Below are positions 43,176-51,699 of a DNA stretch of 64,000 nt, piece after piece. The notes under the pieces are model-generated. The model saw only the letters and a program-made list of their open reading frames with translations. It did no database searches and was not told the origin of the DNA. Every line of letters starts with the position of its first letter. Position 1 is the stretch's first letter. Source of the DNA: PALSA-505 sp963762615 (GTDB lineage: Bacteria; Actinomycetota; Actinomycetes; Streptosporangiales; Streptosporangiaceae); assembly GCA_963762615.1 (NCBI GenBank), contig CAVXLG010000020.1:682001-746000 (forward strand), given 5' to 3'. The translations under genes and the position numbers were made by a program.

Positions 43176-43510
43176 CTAGGCGACCAGGGCGTGCAGGTAA
43201 GTAGTGATCGGGTTGGTCCCGAACACCCGAATGCGTTGACGGCACGAACAGCATGATCGCGTAGTAAACGATCTTGGCCAGGATGTCGGAAGCGTCGTAC
43301 TTGCTGCTCGTCAGGACCCTTCTTCACCCGCCTCGCTCCCCTACCCGGTCGAATCCAACCGTGGTCAGCACCGCCGATATCGCCTTGGTGATGACCTTGG
43401 CGATGAGCCAGCCAACGAGCAGAATGATCAGGAATACGATCGGCTTGGGAATGAATGTGGCGACGTTGAACCAGGCGCTAGACAACCCGGTCGTATAGTT
43501 AATGGTATCG
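43176..43510 (-). pseudogene. Remnant of a mechanosensitive-channel-like membrane protein
   Basis: Reading the minus strand, NYTTGLSSAWFNVATFIPKP, then a membrane helix (IVFLIILLVGWLIAKVITKA) and VGFDRVGERGG, is followed in another frame by SSKYDASDILAKIVYYAIML and finally FGTNPITTYLHALVA with a stop at 43176. These are successive pieces of the actinobacterial 'conserved TM helix'/MscS-like family. At least two frameshifts, no start codon and a missing C-terminal half mark it as a fragment. Confidence 0.6.
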
Positions 43511-43947
43511 GGTACGGGCGGTAATCCTTTCTGAACCGATGAGCGGCGTACAAAGAACCGCCCGTCTTATCCCGCGAGTTATTTCGGCGGGTGTCCTGCC
43601 GGGACAGGTGCCTGGGAAGGGCCGGTAAATCGGGCGCAGGGTGGTCGGCCGTTTCCCCAGCCGTTTCAGGAGAACAGTATCTTCCCGGTTCAACCTGAGC
43701 CTGCCCCGCGGGAACCCGGGCCGGCCGGGTTGTGACTCCGCCCTGGCGATCAAGTCCCCAGTCACGACTCGGGCGCGCTGGCCCGCCCCTCGTCGGTGGC
43801 TTGCTGTCTTCGCAGTTCTTTCCTACTGCGTCCGTCGTGGCTCCCTCGCCCGAAGACCGGACCCGGCAAGCTACTCGTGCTCACCGGAACAAACCAGGTC
43901 GGCGCCCACCTACTCAAATCCCGGCATAGAGCGGGACACAAAGCCCG
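43511..43947. other. Non-coding or eroded stretch
   Basis: About 440 nt with weaker codon structure than the rest of the window. Several short frames exist, but none has a ribosome binding site, a recognisable motif or the usual third-position bias. I see no repeat or RNA-like structure. Confidence 0.4.
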
Positions 43948-44448
43948 TCAGGGGATGATGGCGTCAACCGTCTTTTTCAGCGCACTGGGCTGGGCCGGCG
44001 ACCTCGGCGCTTTCTTCCGGGCTCGCTCCAGCTTGGCCCCGAGTTCCTGCAGCTGTTTACGGCCGAGGCCCGCCCGCACCTTGGGGAACCAGTCCTGTTC
44101 TTCCTCTTCGATGTGATGGGTGACGTTCTCGATCAGCACCGAGGTCTTGGCATCGAAGTTCTCAGCCCCGGCCGGAATGCCCGCTAGCTCCATGCACAAG
44201 ACATCGGCCACGTGATGTTCTTCGTAGGACTCCAGCACGTCGTCCTTGAGCTCGGGGAGCAGCGCGCAAACCTCGGGATACATCACCTCATTCTCGATGT
44301 AGGTATGGACGGTGAGCAGCTCGATAATCTGCCCGACGATCTTGGACTTCTTCTTGACCGCCCTATCACCGGCGGCTTGGAACTTCCGGAACAGGTTGCG
44401 GATTTCCTTGTGATCGGCCCTCAGCACGACGATGGCATCAGATGACAT
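43948..44448 (-). CDS. Hemerythrin HHE domain protein
   Basis: The 166-residue four-helix protein has the di-iron ligand pattern of HHE hemerythrins: LRADHKEIRNLF (His in helix 1), HTYIENEVMYPEV (helix 2), YEEHHVADVLCMEL (helix 3) and ENVTHHIEEEEQDWFP (helix 4). The tail is Lys/Arg/Pro-rich. Such proteins bind O2 or NO or act in oxidative-stress sensing. ATG 44448 has GGAAGGAGC just upstream. Confidence 0.9.
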   Translation of the reverse strand: MSSDAIVVLRADHKEIRNLFRKFQAAGDRAVKKKSKIVGQIIELLTVHTYIENEVMYPEVCALLPELKDDVLESYEEHHVADVLCMELAGIPAGAENFDAKTSVLIENVTHHIEEEEQDWFPKVRAGLGRKQLQELGAKLERARKKAPRSPAQPSALKKTVDAIIP

Positions 44449-44521
44449 GCTGCTCCTTCCGACTCGCTGGGCACCCGGTCGCGGCTACCCGGCCGGCCCC
44501 TCACCAAACCCCGGCTTCACC

Positions 44522-44551
44522 CGCGTAGTGGCGCGTAGTGACGCGTAGTGA
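44522..44551. repeat. Three tandem 10-bp repeats (GCGTAGTG core)
   Basis: GCGTAGTG occurs three times with a 10-bp period (44523-44550) followed by a partial TTAGTG copy. It lies in the gap upstream of the hemerythrin gene. It may be a regulator-binding cluster or simple slippage. Confidence 0.55.
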
Positions 44552-44722
44552 TTAGTGCGCCGCGCCGCGGGTAGTGGGGCGAAGATGATGGGCCATGCCC
44601 GGCTGTGCGGCCAGCCCTGACTACCGGTGACGCCGCTGATGCACGGCTCGGTGCGCTAAGAAGGCCCGCAAATCAGCGCCGCGCGGGTTGGGGGCCCGGC
44701 CTCCAGGTGGGAAGAAGAAGGG

Positions 44723-44932
44723 ATGCTGAGCATGTGGGTTTTTCTGTCTGCACGGCTGCGGACCTGGCTGCTGCTGGCCATCGCACTGCCGCTGGCCCGG
44801 CTGCTTGTCCATCGCCTCGCCGTCGCCGCTGAACGCCGTGACGCATCGGCCCGCGCGGCGAAGCTGCTCCGCCGGGCTGACTCGGCAGTGACCGCGGTGT
44901 CCGGGCGTGCCTCGCGCAGGGCCAGACGCTAA
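44723..44932 (+). CDS. Small membrane protein of unknown function
   Basis: A 69-residue ORF has one hydrophobic segment (WVFLSARLRTWLLLAIALPL) and a basic Ala/Arg C-terminus (VSGRASRRARR). A run of GAAGAAGAAGGG precedes ATG 44723; ATG 44732, three codons in, has better spacing to AAGGGA. Small proteins of this form are common in actinobacterial stress regions. Codon bias supports it moderately. Confidence 0.5.
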   Translation: MLSMWVFLSARLRTWLLLAIALPLARLLVHRLAVAAERRDASARAAKLLRRADSAVTAVSGRASRRARR

Positions 44933-45287
44933 GACCGGCGAGGGATCGCCAGCTGGCCCTCTCGCTGATGTTCGGAAGCCGGCCGGGTCTTCGGCTGGCG
45001 CACGGCACCGGCGTGGCTGGCATCGTCGCTGCCTGCCTGCGCTCCTGTCTACGCCGCCCGCTTGCACGAGGGCTTCGGAACGCTTCATATCGCTGAGTGC
45101 CGGCCCATCGACGGCGTCGTTCGCTACCACTGGCCACACAGCACACGGGGGCACTCGCTGGACAAGGTGGAATCCGAGAGCATCCGGCTGCGGCTCGGCA
45201 TTCCCTGACCCAGCGCCAGCCCCTTGAACGCTAAGACGAACGGCGGCAAGGACGCGCCGGGCTATTGCCGCGCACCACTCCTGAAGC
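44933..45287. other. Gap with a possible coding remnant
   Basis: On the plus strand from about 44980 to TGA 45206-45208 an open frame without start codon reads …VYAARLHEGFGTLHIAECR and ends SESIRLRLGIP. Composition looks coding, but the family is not recognised. It may be the 3' end of a lost gene. The last 80 nt hold the promoter of the RHH gene. Confidence 0.35.
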
Positions 45288-45307
45288 TACCATCTAGCTA
45301 GATGGTA
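45288..45307. promoter_or_regulatory. Perfect 20-bp palindrome before the RHH regulator gene
   Basis: TACCATCTAGCTAGATGGTA is self-complementary over all 20 bp. It ends 12 nt before ATG 45320 and overlaps the leader, ideal for autorepression by the encoded ribbon-helix-helix protein. Confidence 0.8.
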
Positions 45308-45319
45308 AGGGGATGGTGG

Positions 45320-45724
45320 ATGGATGGCCCCCAGGGAAGTGAGAAGACCGAGAAGATCACTATCAACCTGGGACTGGTGGACCTGGGGCAGATCGATCTG
45401 CTGGTCCAGGAAGGCTTCTACACCAACCGCACCGATTTCATCCGCACGGCCATCCGTACCCAGCTCGCTACCCGGGGCGAGGCGCTCGCCCAGTCAACGA
45501 CCCGGCGGACCCTCACCCTGGGCAGTTCTTACTACACCCGTCGCGATCTGGAGGAGATCCGCGACGCCGGGCAGATGATCCAAATCCGGGTGCTCGGGCT
45601 GGCCAGCATCGCCGCAGATGTCTCCCCCCAGCTGGCCCTCGCCTCGATTGCCTCGGTGGAGGTGCTCGGTGCTTTCCGCGCACCCGCCGCGGTGAAGGCC
45701 GCTCTAGCCGCTCGCACCGCATAA
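45320..45724 (+). CDS. Ribbon-helix-helix (CopG-type) transcriptional regulator
   Basis: The 134-residue protein has an N-terminal RHH: strand EKITINLGLVDLGQIDLLVQ, then EGFYTNRTDFIRTAIRTQLA. The rest is an Ala/Leu-rich helical region of unknown role. ATG 45320 has AAGGGGA 6 nt upstream; an upstream ATG at 45302 lies inside the palindrome and is rejected. The PHB-depolymerase-type esterase follows after 98 nt and may be its target. Confidence 0.8.
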   Translation: MDGPQGSEKTEKITINLGLVDLGQIDLLVQEGFYTNRTDFIRTAIRTQLATRGEALAQSTTRRTLTLGSSYYTRRDLEEIRDAGQMIQIRVLGLASIAADVSPQLALASIASVEVLGAFRAPAAVKAALAARTA

Positions 45725-45822
45725 GCCGCCGCGATTACCACAGCTGTCCGGTCCGTCGGCTCGCATCTGGGGCGCCGCCTGCCGGGAGACCAGCCAAGAC
45801 AGCCACAAGAAGGGATACAGCC

Positions 45823-47046
45823 ATGGATACACGCCAGATGGCGGCGATGGCTGAGGCCACCCGCCTGACCCGCCGGGGGCGCCTCGTCGAGGCAACCGCG
45901 CTGATCCAGCAAACCCTGGCCGGCCCGGTGGTGGCACGACCTGCGCGGGATGCGCCATGGGCCGAGGAGCAGACCGGTGGCGCGGCTGGCCGCTACTGCG
46001 ATCCGACGCCCGCGCTGCGCGCTCCCCAGAGGACACCGATGAGGTGGCTTCCTTCTGCCTGGATTCCCCGGCTCCCCAGCCGGGGAGCGCCGGTCCTGCC
46101 CCGCGCGCACCGGTCCGCGGCCCCGGCCGTCAAGCGACCGGCGGGCCGGTTTGGTGCTTTCTCCTACAGCAACGCTGCCGGCACCCGTGCCTACCGGCTG
46201 TATGTCCCAACCGGCCACACTGGCGGGCCCGTGCCCTTGGTCGTGATGCTGCACGGCGGCAGCCAGGACGCCGCCATCTTCGCTTCCGCTACTGCCATGA
46301 ACCACATCGCCGAGCATCAGACGTTCCTCGTCGTCTACCCCGAACAGGCCCTCTCGGCGAACGCGGGCCGATACTGGAACTGGTTTGCGCCCGGTCACCA
46401 GCGCCGCGGCGAGGGTGAGCCGTCGCTGATCGCCGGGATCACCGGTCAGGTCACCGACCGCTACGGGGCAGATGCCGACCGGGTGTATGTGGCCGGATTC
46501 TCTGCCGGGGGTGCGATGGCCGCGGTGATCGCCGCGGTCTACCCCGATCTGTACGCCGCCGTCGGCGTGCACTCCGGGCTGGCCTACGGCGCCGCCGGTG
46601 ACCTGGCCTCCGCGTTCACCGCGATGAGGCAAGGCCCGTCACAGCTGGTCCGGCCCCCGATGCGCGCGCTGCCGCTGATCGTCTTCCATGGTGACCGGGA
46701 TGCGACTGTGGCCCCCGCCAATGCTGCGGGTCTCATCGATCACGCCCTGGCGGCAGGCAGCACAGGCGCCATGCCCACCGCGGTGACCACCAGCGGACAG
46801 GTTCCCGGCGGCCATGCCTATACCAGCACTTGCTACCAGCACCCCGACGGCGTGACCCTGGCCGAGCGCTGGACCATCCACCGGGGAGGGCATGCCTGGT
46901 CGGGCGGCGTCCCGCATGGCTCCTACACCGACCCCCATGGGCCCAACGCCAGCGCCGAGTTCACCCGCTTTTTCGGCCAGCACCCCGCCCCCCGGCCAGC
47001 GGGAGTGTCCGTCGCCGCGTCAGCCTGGGGTGATCGTGAACATTGA
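45823..47046 (+). CDS. PHB depolymerase family esterase
   Basis: The 407-residue protein has an unusual N-terminal region (TRQMAAMAEATRLTRRGRLV… about 110 residues, no export signal) and an alpha/beta hydrolase domain. The hydrolase domain carries PLVVMLHGGSQDAAIFASAT (oxyanion), YVAGFSAGGAMAAVI (lipase-box Ser), IVFHGDRDATVAP (Asp) and HRGGHAWSGG (His). This is the LpqC/PHB depolymerase esterase family; substrates may be polyhydroxybutyrate, its oligomers or acylated polysaccharides. Lack of a signal peptide fits an intracellular role, in keeping with the nearby phasin-like gene. The 3' end overlaps the GAF-ANTAR gene. Confidence 0.85.
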   Translation: MDTRQMAAMAEATRLTRRGRLVEATALIQQTLAGPVVARPARDAPWAEEQTGGAAGRYCDPTPALRAPQRTPMRWLPSAWIPRLPSRGAPVLPRAHRSAAPAVKRPAGRFGAFSYSNAAGTRAYRLYVPTGHTGGPVPLVVMLHGGSQDAAIFASATAMNHIAEHQTFLVVYPEQALSANAGRYWNWFAPGHQRRGEGEPSLIAGITGQVTDRYGADADRVYVAGFSAGGAMAAVIAAVYPDLYAAVGVHSGLAYGAAGDLASAFTAMRQGPSQLVRPPMRALPLIVFHGDRDATVAPANAAGLIDHALAAGSTGAMPTAVTTSGQVPGGHAYTSTCYQHPDGVTLAERWTIHRGGHAWSGGVPHGSYTDPHGPNASAEFTRFFGQHPAPRPAGVSVAASAWGDREH

Positions 47047-47738
47047 CGCCAACGCTCTGCAGTCGAGCCTGCGGATGCTACGCCAGGCCACGTTCGACGC
47101 CGATGTAGTGGCTGTGATGAAGCGTACCGTCAACGCTGTCCACCGTGTGTTCGGGTGCAACGGCGCCGGGATCATGTTCATCACCGAATCCGGGCAGCTG
47201 TCCTACGTTGCCGCCTCGGACGAGGCAGGCCGTCAGCTAGAGCAGGCCCAGGCCGGCGCGGGGCACGGACCTTGCTATGACTCCTATGTCTATGCGCGCG
47301 AGGTTGTCAGCAGCGATCTGCGTACCGACAGTCGCTGGCCTCGGCTGCCGGATCATCTGCCACTCGAGGTGCGGGCGGTGGCTGGCATTCCGGTCCTGCT
47401 CAGCGGCATCCCGGTTGGCACGCTGAACGTTTATCGTGACGAGCCTGCCGACTGGGACGACTCAGATGTCCAGGCGCTGCGCGCCTACAGTGACCTGATC
47501 GCAGAAGTCATCGGCAGCGCGCTGGCAGCTCAAGATCACAGCGCCCTTGCCGAGCAGCTGCGGTACGCCCTGGACTATCGCGTGGTCATCGAGCGGGCTG
47601 TCGGCTACCTGATGGGCTCTCAGGGTCTGGACGTCGTCACCTGGAACGCATGTGCTCTCACCTATCGTCTGCGGCCGCGACCCCTTGGTCCACCTGGCGG
47701 CCAGCCTCGTCTCCATGCGAACCCAGCACGGGGCCTGA
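47036..47738 (+). pseudogene. GAF-ANTAR response regulator, frameshifted in the ANTAR domain
   Basis: Residues 20-165 form a GAF domain (GCNGAGIMFITESGQLSYVA, GPCYDSYVYAREVVSSDLRT, AVAGIPVLLSGIPVGTLNVY). The ANTAR RNA-binding domain starts at LRYALDYRVVIERAVGYLMG, but the frame then shifts at a CCCC run near 47680; the expected end VHLAASLVSMRTQHGA is in the next frame with TGA 47736. Read without correction the frame continues to 47872 with junk. One extra C explains it. The family senses signals through GAF and acts as a transcription antiterminator. Confidence 0.7.
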
Positions 47739-47798
47739 CCGCCCGGTGGCAACGCCTCGTCTGTGCCTGCCAGCGACCTTCGCCTCGACGGAGGCCTG

Positions 47799-48134
47799 AT
47801 GGCCAGCTCCCCGTATCTCGCCATCATGACCCAACACCACGGCCACGAGGTCTTGCTCTGCGTGCAAGGTGAACTCGATGCGTCTAACCGGGATAGCCTG
47901 CGCGAGGTCATCGATAGTCTGTTGGAACCCAGCCCGCAGACACTGGTTCTCGATTTGTCGGGGCTCAGTTTCGCCGACTGCGCCAGTCTTTCGATTTTGG
48001 TATCGGCACACCAGCACTTGGCCGAACAGGGGCGGGAGCTGATTGTCCTGGATGCGCAGCAACTTATCCGCCGACTGCTGGCCGTCACGGGCCTGGATAC
48101 GGTTTTCCACCTAAGTGACTCGGGAACAGATTAG
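47799..48134 (+). CDS. STAS domain anti-sigma factor antagonist
   Basis: The 111-residue protein has the STAS pattern: VLLCVQGELDASNRDSLREV, TLVLDLSGLSFADCASLSIL (with the phosphorylatable Ser after the Asp-Cys pair) and a C-terminal VFHL. Such antagonists are dephosphorylated by SpoIIE-type phosphatases and then bind anti-sigma kinases. ATG 47799 has GGAGG 5 nt upstream. Candidate partners within 12 kb are the MEDS-HATPase protein and two PP2C phosphatases. Confidence 0.88.
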   Translation: MASSPYLAIMTQHHGHEVLLCVQGELDASNRDSLREVIDSLLEPSPQTLVLDLSGLSFADCASLSILVSAHQHLAEQGRELIVLDAQQLIRRLLAVTGLDTVFHLSDSGTD

Positions 48135-48203
48135 GATAATCCTCCGATCGAGGCTCCTGCATAAGCCATCATCAGCCCTGCTCAGACGGCAACGGTTCCT
48201 GAG

Positions 48204-48221
48204 CTGGCGGTGTAGCGCCAG
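48204..48221. terminator. Possible bidirectional terminator hairpin
   Basis: CTGGCG-GTGTAG-CGCCAG is a 6-bp stem with a 6-nt loop in the short space between the convergent STAS gene and the hypothetical gene on the other strand. It is weak, but well placed. Confidence 0.4.
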
Positions 48222-48263
48222 GTGGTGGCTGCCAGTTCGGCGGTGCACCTGGTGGCCCTTTGT

Positions 48264-48884
48264 TCAATCCAAGCGTGTCGGCATCCGCCAATCGATATCT
48301 TCTCTGTGGACCTTCCAGTACTCGATTGCGGCGGCGGGCAGCTGCCGTAGTTCTGATCTAGCTCCCCTCGCCCAGTGGTTACCCGCACTGTCAGTGAAAC
48401 TGATAATCACCATCACGCGGGACATGGCGGGTGATCCTCCCAGTTTGACATTCACGATAGCGCCGCCGCTCTTAGGCACGCTGATTGTCCATCGTCCGGG
48501 CGGAAGCACGCCGATCATGACCCGATACTCCGGTTCTTGATCCCACCAGCGCTGGACCTTGTACGAGACCCGCGACAGGAAGACCAGGACGTCGGTTACC
48601 GGGTCTTCCGAGTTGTTGAGAAGCTCAACGTCGGCAGCCCGGCCGCGCAGTTCGGGGGGAAGGCGGGCGTCGCGACGTGGGTCTTCGTGACGTGGATCTT
48701 CGTCATGCGGTTCTTTATGCATCCCGACGAACCACGCCGATATCCTCACGGCTTGTTGCCTGAGTTCCCGGCGCAAGCGCTCTTTCCGCTCCCCCCGGGC
48801 TTCCCACAGTGCGAGGGAGACAGCTACAACGGTCCCGACCCCGGCCACCCAGGTTGCAACAGTGCCCCATTGTACGGCGCTCAT
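48264..48884 (-). CDS. Hypothetical protein with one N-terminal membrane segment
   Basis: The 206-residue protein begins MSAVQWGTVATWVAGVGTVV, a single hydrophobic segment, then a basic coiled region (EARGERKERLRRELRQQA) and a beta-rich domain (DVELLNNSEDPVTDVLVFLS). The layout resembles small actinobacterial membrane-anchored proteins of unknown role, sometimes found in accessory regions. ATG 48884 is preferred to an upstream start at 48926 because the hydrophobic segment begins there. Third-position GC is lower than in the neighbours. Confidence 0.6.
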   Translation of the reverse strand: MSAVQWGTVATWVAGVGTVVAVSLALWEARGERKERLRRELRQQAVRISAWFVGMHKEPHDEDPRHEDPRRDARLPPELRGRAADVELLNNSEDPVTDVLVFLSRVSYKVQRWWDQEPEYRVMIGVLPPGRWTISVPKSGGAIVNVKLGGSPAMSRVMVIISFTDSAGNHWARGARSELRQLPAAAIEYWKVHREDIDWRMPTRLD

Positions 48885-49080
48885 ATTGCCATAATGGTGG
48901 ATGGCACGGACTGTCCGACAGGCCACGACTCATCCTGTTTGATGCTGCCGGCAAGCTGCTGAGCCGGCAGATGGTCAGGGACATTGCAGTGAGGTTTTCC
49001 CAACAAGGTTGAGCTGGACATACGCCGCTTAACGATCATCTGGGTAGACACGCGGACATACGCGGCGATCGCTGGGAGAC

Positions 49081-49141
49081 GCGGAGCCCCCGGTAGAAGA
49101 GGTCTCGCTGAAGATCATCCATCTACCGGGAGAGGCTCCGC
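49081..49141 (+). repeat. Long inverted repeat sequestering the transposase ribosome binding site
   Basis: GCGGAGCCCCCGGTAGA (49081-49097) pairs with TCTACCGGG-AGA-GGCTCCGC (49122-49141), 17 bp with one 3-nt bulge. The right arm contains GGGAGAGG, the ribosome binding site of the transposase, and ends at the base before the GTG start. In RNA this would hide the initiation region, as the protective hairpins of IS10/IS50 do. Confidence 0.75.
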
Positions 49142-49966
49142 GTGGTCTCCTATCGTGTCATGCTCGATGTCCCCAGGGAGCTGGTCTGGTTCGTGTCCGG
49201 GCTGCTGTCCGCGCACCGTCGCGAGATCGGCACCCGGAAGGGAACCCGCAGGCTGGGCTGCTACCGGCAGGCGTTGTTCGGGCTGGCGTGGTTCCGGGAC
49301 AAGGGCGATATCCCGCGGCTGGGCCGGGGCTTCGGGCTGGCGCAGTCCACGGCGTACCGGTACCTGGATGAGGTGATCGGGGTGCTCGCGGCCCGCGCAC
49401 CGGGCCTGCAGGAGCAGCTGCAGCGCGCCCTGGCCGGCGGCACGCCGTACCTGATCCTGGACGGCAAGGTCGTGGACACTGACCGGTGCCACCAGAAAAC
49501 CACCAGCCGCAAGGGCAAGACGATCGATTTGTGGTATTCGGGGAAGACGCATGACTTCGGCGGGAACATCCAGGCGCTGTTTTACCCCTCTGGGATCCCG
49601 CTGTGGGTCTCTGATGTGCTTCCGGGCAATGTCCATGACCTGGCCGCCGCCCGCGAGAATGTCCTGGGCGTGCTGCGCCCGTTCTTGCAAGCCATGCCTG
49701 TCCTGGCTGATCCAGGCTACGAAGGCGCAGGTCACGGCGTCCACGTCCCGGTGAAGAAGCCCGCCGGGGTCAACGAACCCGACATTGACACCCGCGCCCG
49801 CAACGCGCTGCTGCGCTCGGTGCGCTGCCTGGGCGAGCGCGGCTTCGCGCTATTGACCCAGCGCTGGCGAACGCTCCAGCATGTCACCGCCAGCCCAGGC
49901 AAAATCGGTCTCATCGCCCAGGCCGCGCTCGTCCTGGTGCTATTCGAGCACAAGATGATCACGTGA
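49142..49966 (+). CDS. IS5-family DDE transposase
   Basis: The 274-residue transposase has an N-terminal helix-turn-helix (DIPRLGRGFGLAQSTAYRYL) and a DDE_Tnp_4 catalytic core: Asp107 in YLILDGKVVDTD, Asp190 in VLADPGYEGAG and Glu232 in VRCLGERGFA. Length and motifs suggest it is intact. GTG 49142 lies right behind a hairpin that covers its ribosome binding site. Confidence 0.9.
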   Translation: MVSYRVMLDVPRELVWFVSGLLSAHRREIGTRKGTRRLGCYRQALFGLAWFRDKGDIPRLGRGFGLAQSTAYRYLDEVIGVLAARAPGLQEQLQRALAGGTPYLILDGKVVDTDRCHQKTTSRKGKTIDLWYSGKTHDFGGNIQALFYPSGIPLWVSDVLPGNVHDLAAARENVLGVLRPFLQAMPVLADPGYEGAGHGVHVPVKKPAGVNEPDIDTRARNALLRSVRCLGERGFALLTQRWRTLQHVTASPGKIGLIAQAALVLVLFEHKMIT

Positions 49967-50042
49967 AAGTCGCTGAGAAAACTTCATTGTCGATACGTCC
50001 CGTGTCCGTGACCAGGCGGAGCGCATGCGGTGTGTCGTAGTG

Positions 50043-50150
50043 TCAGGACGCCGGCCCGCCGGGTCCGGGGATGATCTTGATGGCCTGCGCGGCGTGCGGG
50101 CAGTAGGCCCGCGGTGACGTGACGGCCTTGAGAAGGCTGGGCTCATTCAT
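50043..50150 (-). CDS. Possible 35-aa small protein
   Basis: A short ORF from ATG 50150 reads MNEPSLLKAVTSPRAYCPHA and ends PGPGGPAS at TGA 50043. GAAGAG lies just upstream. It is next to the IS right end. It might be an intact small protein or the start of a gene cut by the insertion; there is no homologue known to me. Confidence 0.3.
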   Translation of the reverse strand: MNEPSLLKAVTSPRAYCPHAAQAIKIIPGPGGPAS

Positions 50151-50298
50151 GATCTCTTCGCTCTTTCCTGGAAGTGTCAGCTCAGACCCGCATTACCGCG
50201 CGTCAGACCGGGGTAAGCAGCGCCTTGGCCAGCGTGGCCAACGCGCGTGGTGGCGAGCAGCAAAGGTTTCATCGGGCGGCTGCGAGGAAGAGACAGAT

Positions 50299-51120
50299 AT
50301 GCGATCGACGGCTACCGCGCGTGCATCTGGTACGGCACGACGCGCATCTGACAGCCCGGCGGCGCGGGGGCTGGCCCGGGCGGGCCTGGCAGCGCGCGGG
50401 ATCCTCTACATCCTCATCGGCTGGGTCGCGATCCTGGTCGCACTCGGCCAGACCTCGCAGCAGGCCGACCAGCAGGGTGCTCTACAGCTGCTGGCCAGCA
50501 AGCCCTATGGCCTGGCCTCGCTGTGGCTGCTTGGCATCGGATTCGCGGGCTATGCGCTGTGGCGCCTGTCTGAAGCCGCCTTCGGCGTGACTGGGGAGGG
50601 GAACGGTGCTGGTCCCCGGTTGAAGTCGCTGGTCCGGGCGTTGGTCTACGCCGGTTTCGCCTACCTGACATTCAAGGTGATCTCCGGCGCACAGGGCAGC
50701 CAGACCAAGAAGCAGCAGGACCTTACCGCCACGGTCATGCATCACCCCGGCGGACGGTGGCTGGTCGGCCTCGTGGGCGTGATCATCGTAATCGTCGGCC
50801 TGGCTCTGGTCTTCGAGGGAATCCGCCGCAAGTTCCTGAAAAACCTGCAGACCTCGCGAATGAGGCCGCGGACGCGGCGGCTTGTTGAGTGGCTTGGCGT
50901 GATCGGGACCGCCGCCCGAGGCGCGGTGTTCGCGCTGGTCGGGGTTCTGGTGATCGAAGCGGCCGTCAGCTACCAGCCGGCCAAGGCCGGCGGCATCGAC
51001 AAGGCGCTGCTCACGCTGCGCAACCAGCCGTTCGGCGAGTTCCTGCTCATCCTCGCGGCGGTCGGCCTGGCCATCTTCGGCATCTACGGCTTGTGCGAGG
51101 CGCGGTGGCGAAGGGTCTAG
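50299..51120 (+). CDS. DUF1206 membrane protein
   Basis: The 273-residue protein has six membrane segments arranged as three repeats of a two-helix unit, each starting with an R-G-x-x-Y/F motif (ARGILYILIGWVAI, VRALVYAGFAYLTF, ARGAVFALVGVLVI) and containing QPFGEFLLILAAVGLAIFGI. This matches DUF1206, a family of unknown function common in actinobacteria and cyanobacteria. The next gene overlaps its 3' end by 16 nt. Confidence 0.88.
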   Translation: MRSTATARASGTARRASDSPAARGLARAGLAARGILYILIGWVAILVALGQTSQQADQQGALQLLASKPYGLASLWLLGIGFAGYALWRLSEAAFGVTGEGNGAGPRLKSLVRALVYAGFAYLTFKVISGAQGSQTKKQQDLTATVMHHPGGRWLVGLVGVIIVIVGLALVFEGIRRKFLKNLQTSRMRPRTRRLVEWLGVIGTAARGAVFALVGVLVIEAAVSYQPAKAGGIDKALLTLRNQPFGEFLLILAAVGLAIFGIYGLCEARWRRV

Positions 51121-51677
51121 CCCCTCCGAGCGCGAGAGAAGGCAGTCAGCCCGAGGATCCACCGCGAGGCGCCGAGGGGATGGCCGCCAGGCTCGACGGC
51201 CTGGTCGACCCGGCGGGCGAGCCGGAGAACGCCGTACTGGCCGACAATGCCCGGATAGTCCGCTGGGCGGGCCCGGCGTTCGCGCTGTTCTGCTTGATCC
51301 TGCTGCCCTGGACCATCTACCTGGGCTACTCGCTTCCATCGCATCAGGTGTCCTCGCACTACGACGTGGCCTGGGCCGGATTCGACGCCATACTCCTGAT
51401 TGCCTTGGCGAGCACGGGCTACTTCGCGCTCCGCCGATCCCGGCACCTGGCCACCACCGCGGCCGCGACGGCAACGCTGCTCGTCGTGGATGCCTGGTTT
51501 GACGTGATGACCTCGCCACCACGCCAGCTCGCTGAGTCACTGACCCTGGCGCTGCTCATCGAGCTCCCGCTGGCATCGGTGTGCGCATGGCTGAGCTACC
51601 ACACCCAGCAGCTCGCCGAGCGGCGGATAGTCCTGCTGCTGCGCCGCACCCCGGCAAGGGGTACACGCAGGCGCTGA
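51105..51677 (+). CDS. Four-helix membrane protein of unknown function
   Basis: The 190-residue protein has a charged N-terminus of about 45 residues and four hydrophobic segments (FALFCLILLPWTIYLGYSLP, WAGFDAILLIALASTGYFAL, TAAATATLLVVDAWFDVM, LALLIELPLASVCAWLSY) with conserved-looking DAWFDVMTSPP between 3 and 4. GTG 51105 overlaps the DUF1206 gene; ATG 51180 is an alternative that drops the charged leader. No function recognised. Confidence 0.7.
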   Translation: MAKGLAPPSAREGSQPEDPPRGAEGMAARLDGLVDPAGEPENAVLADNARIVRWAGPAFALFCLILLPWTIYLGYSLPSHQVSSHYDVAWAGFDAILLIALASTGYFALRRSRHLATTAAATATLLVVDAWFDVMTSPPRQLAESLTLALLIELPLASVCAWLSYHTQQLAERRIVLLLRRTPARGTRRR

Positions 51678-51699
51678 CGGCGTCCGCGCAGCTTTGCGG

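Larger units (their letters stand above)
48987..49989 (+). mobile_element. IS5-like insertion sequence (about 1.0 kb)
   Basis: The element is bounded by imperfect 24-bp terminal inverted repeats: CAGTGAGGTTTTCCCAACAA… on the left from 48987, and the complement of CAATGAAGTTTTCTCAGCGA… on the right ending at 49989, with 17 of 24 positions matching. It encodes one DDE transposase. I see no target-site duplication, so one end may be a few bases off or the flanks may have been rearranged. Confidence 0.65.

Noticed and set aside
48980..49995. Target-site duplication flanking the IS
   Set aside because: Bases just outside the inferred ends (TTG and TCG) do not match, so no duplication is claimed.
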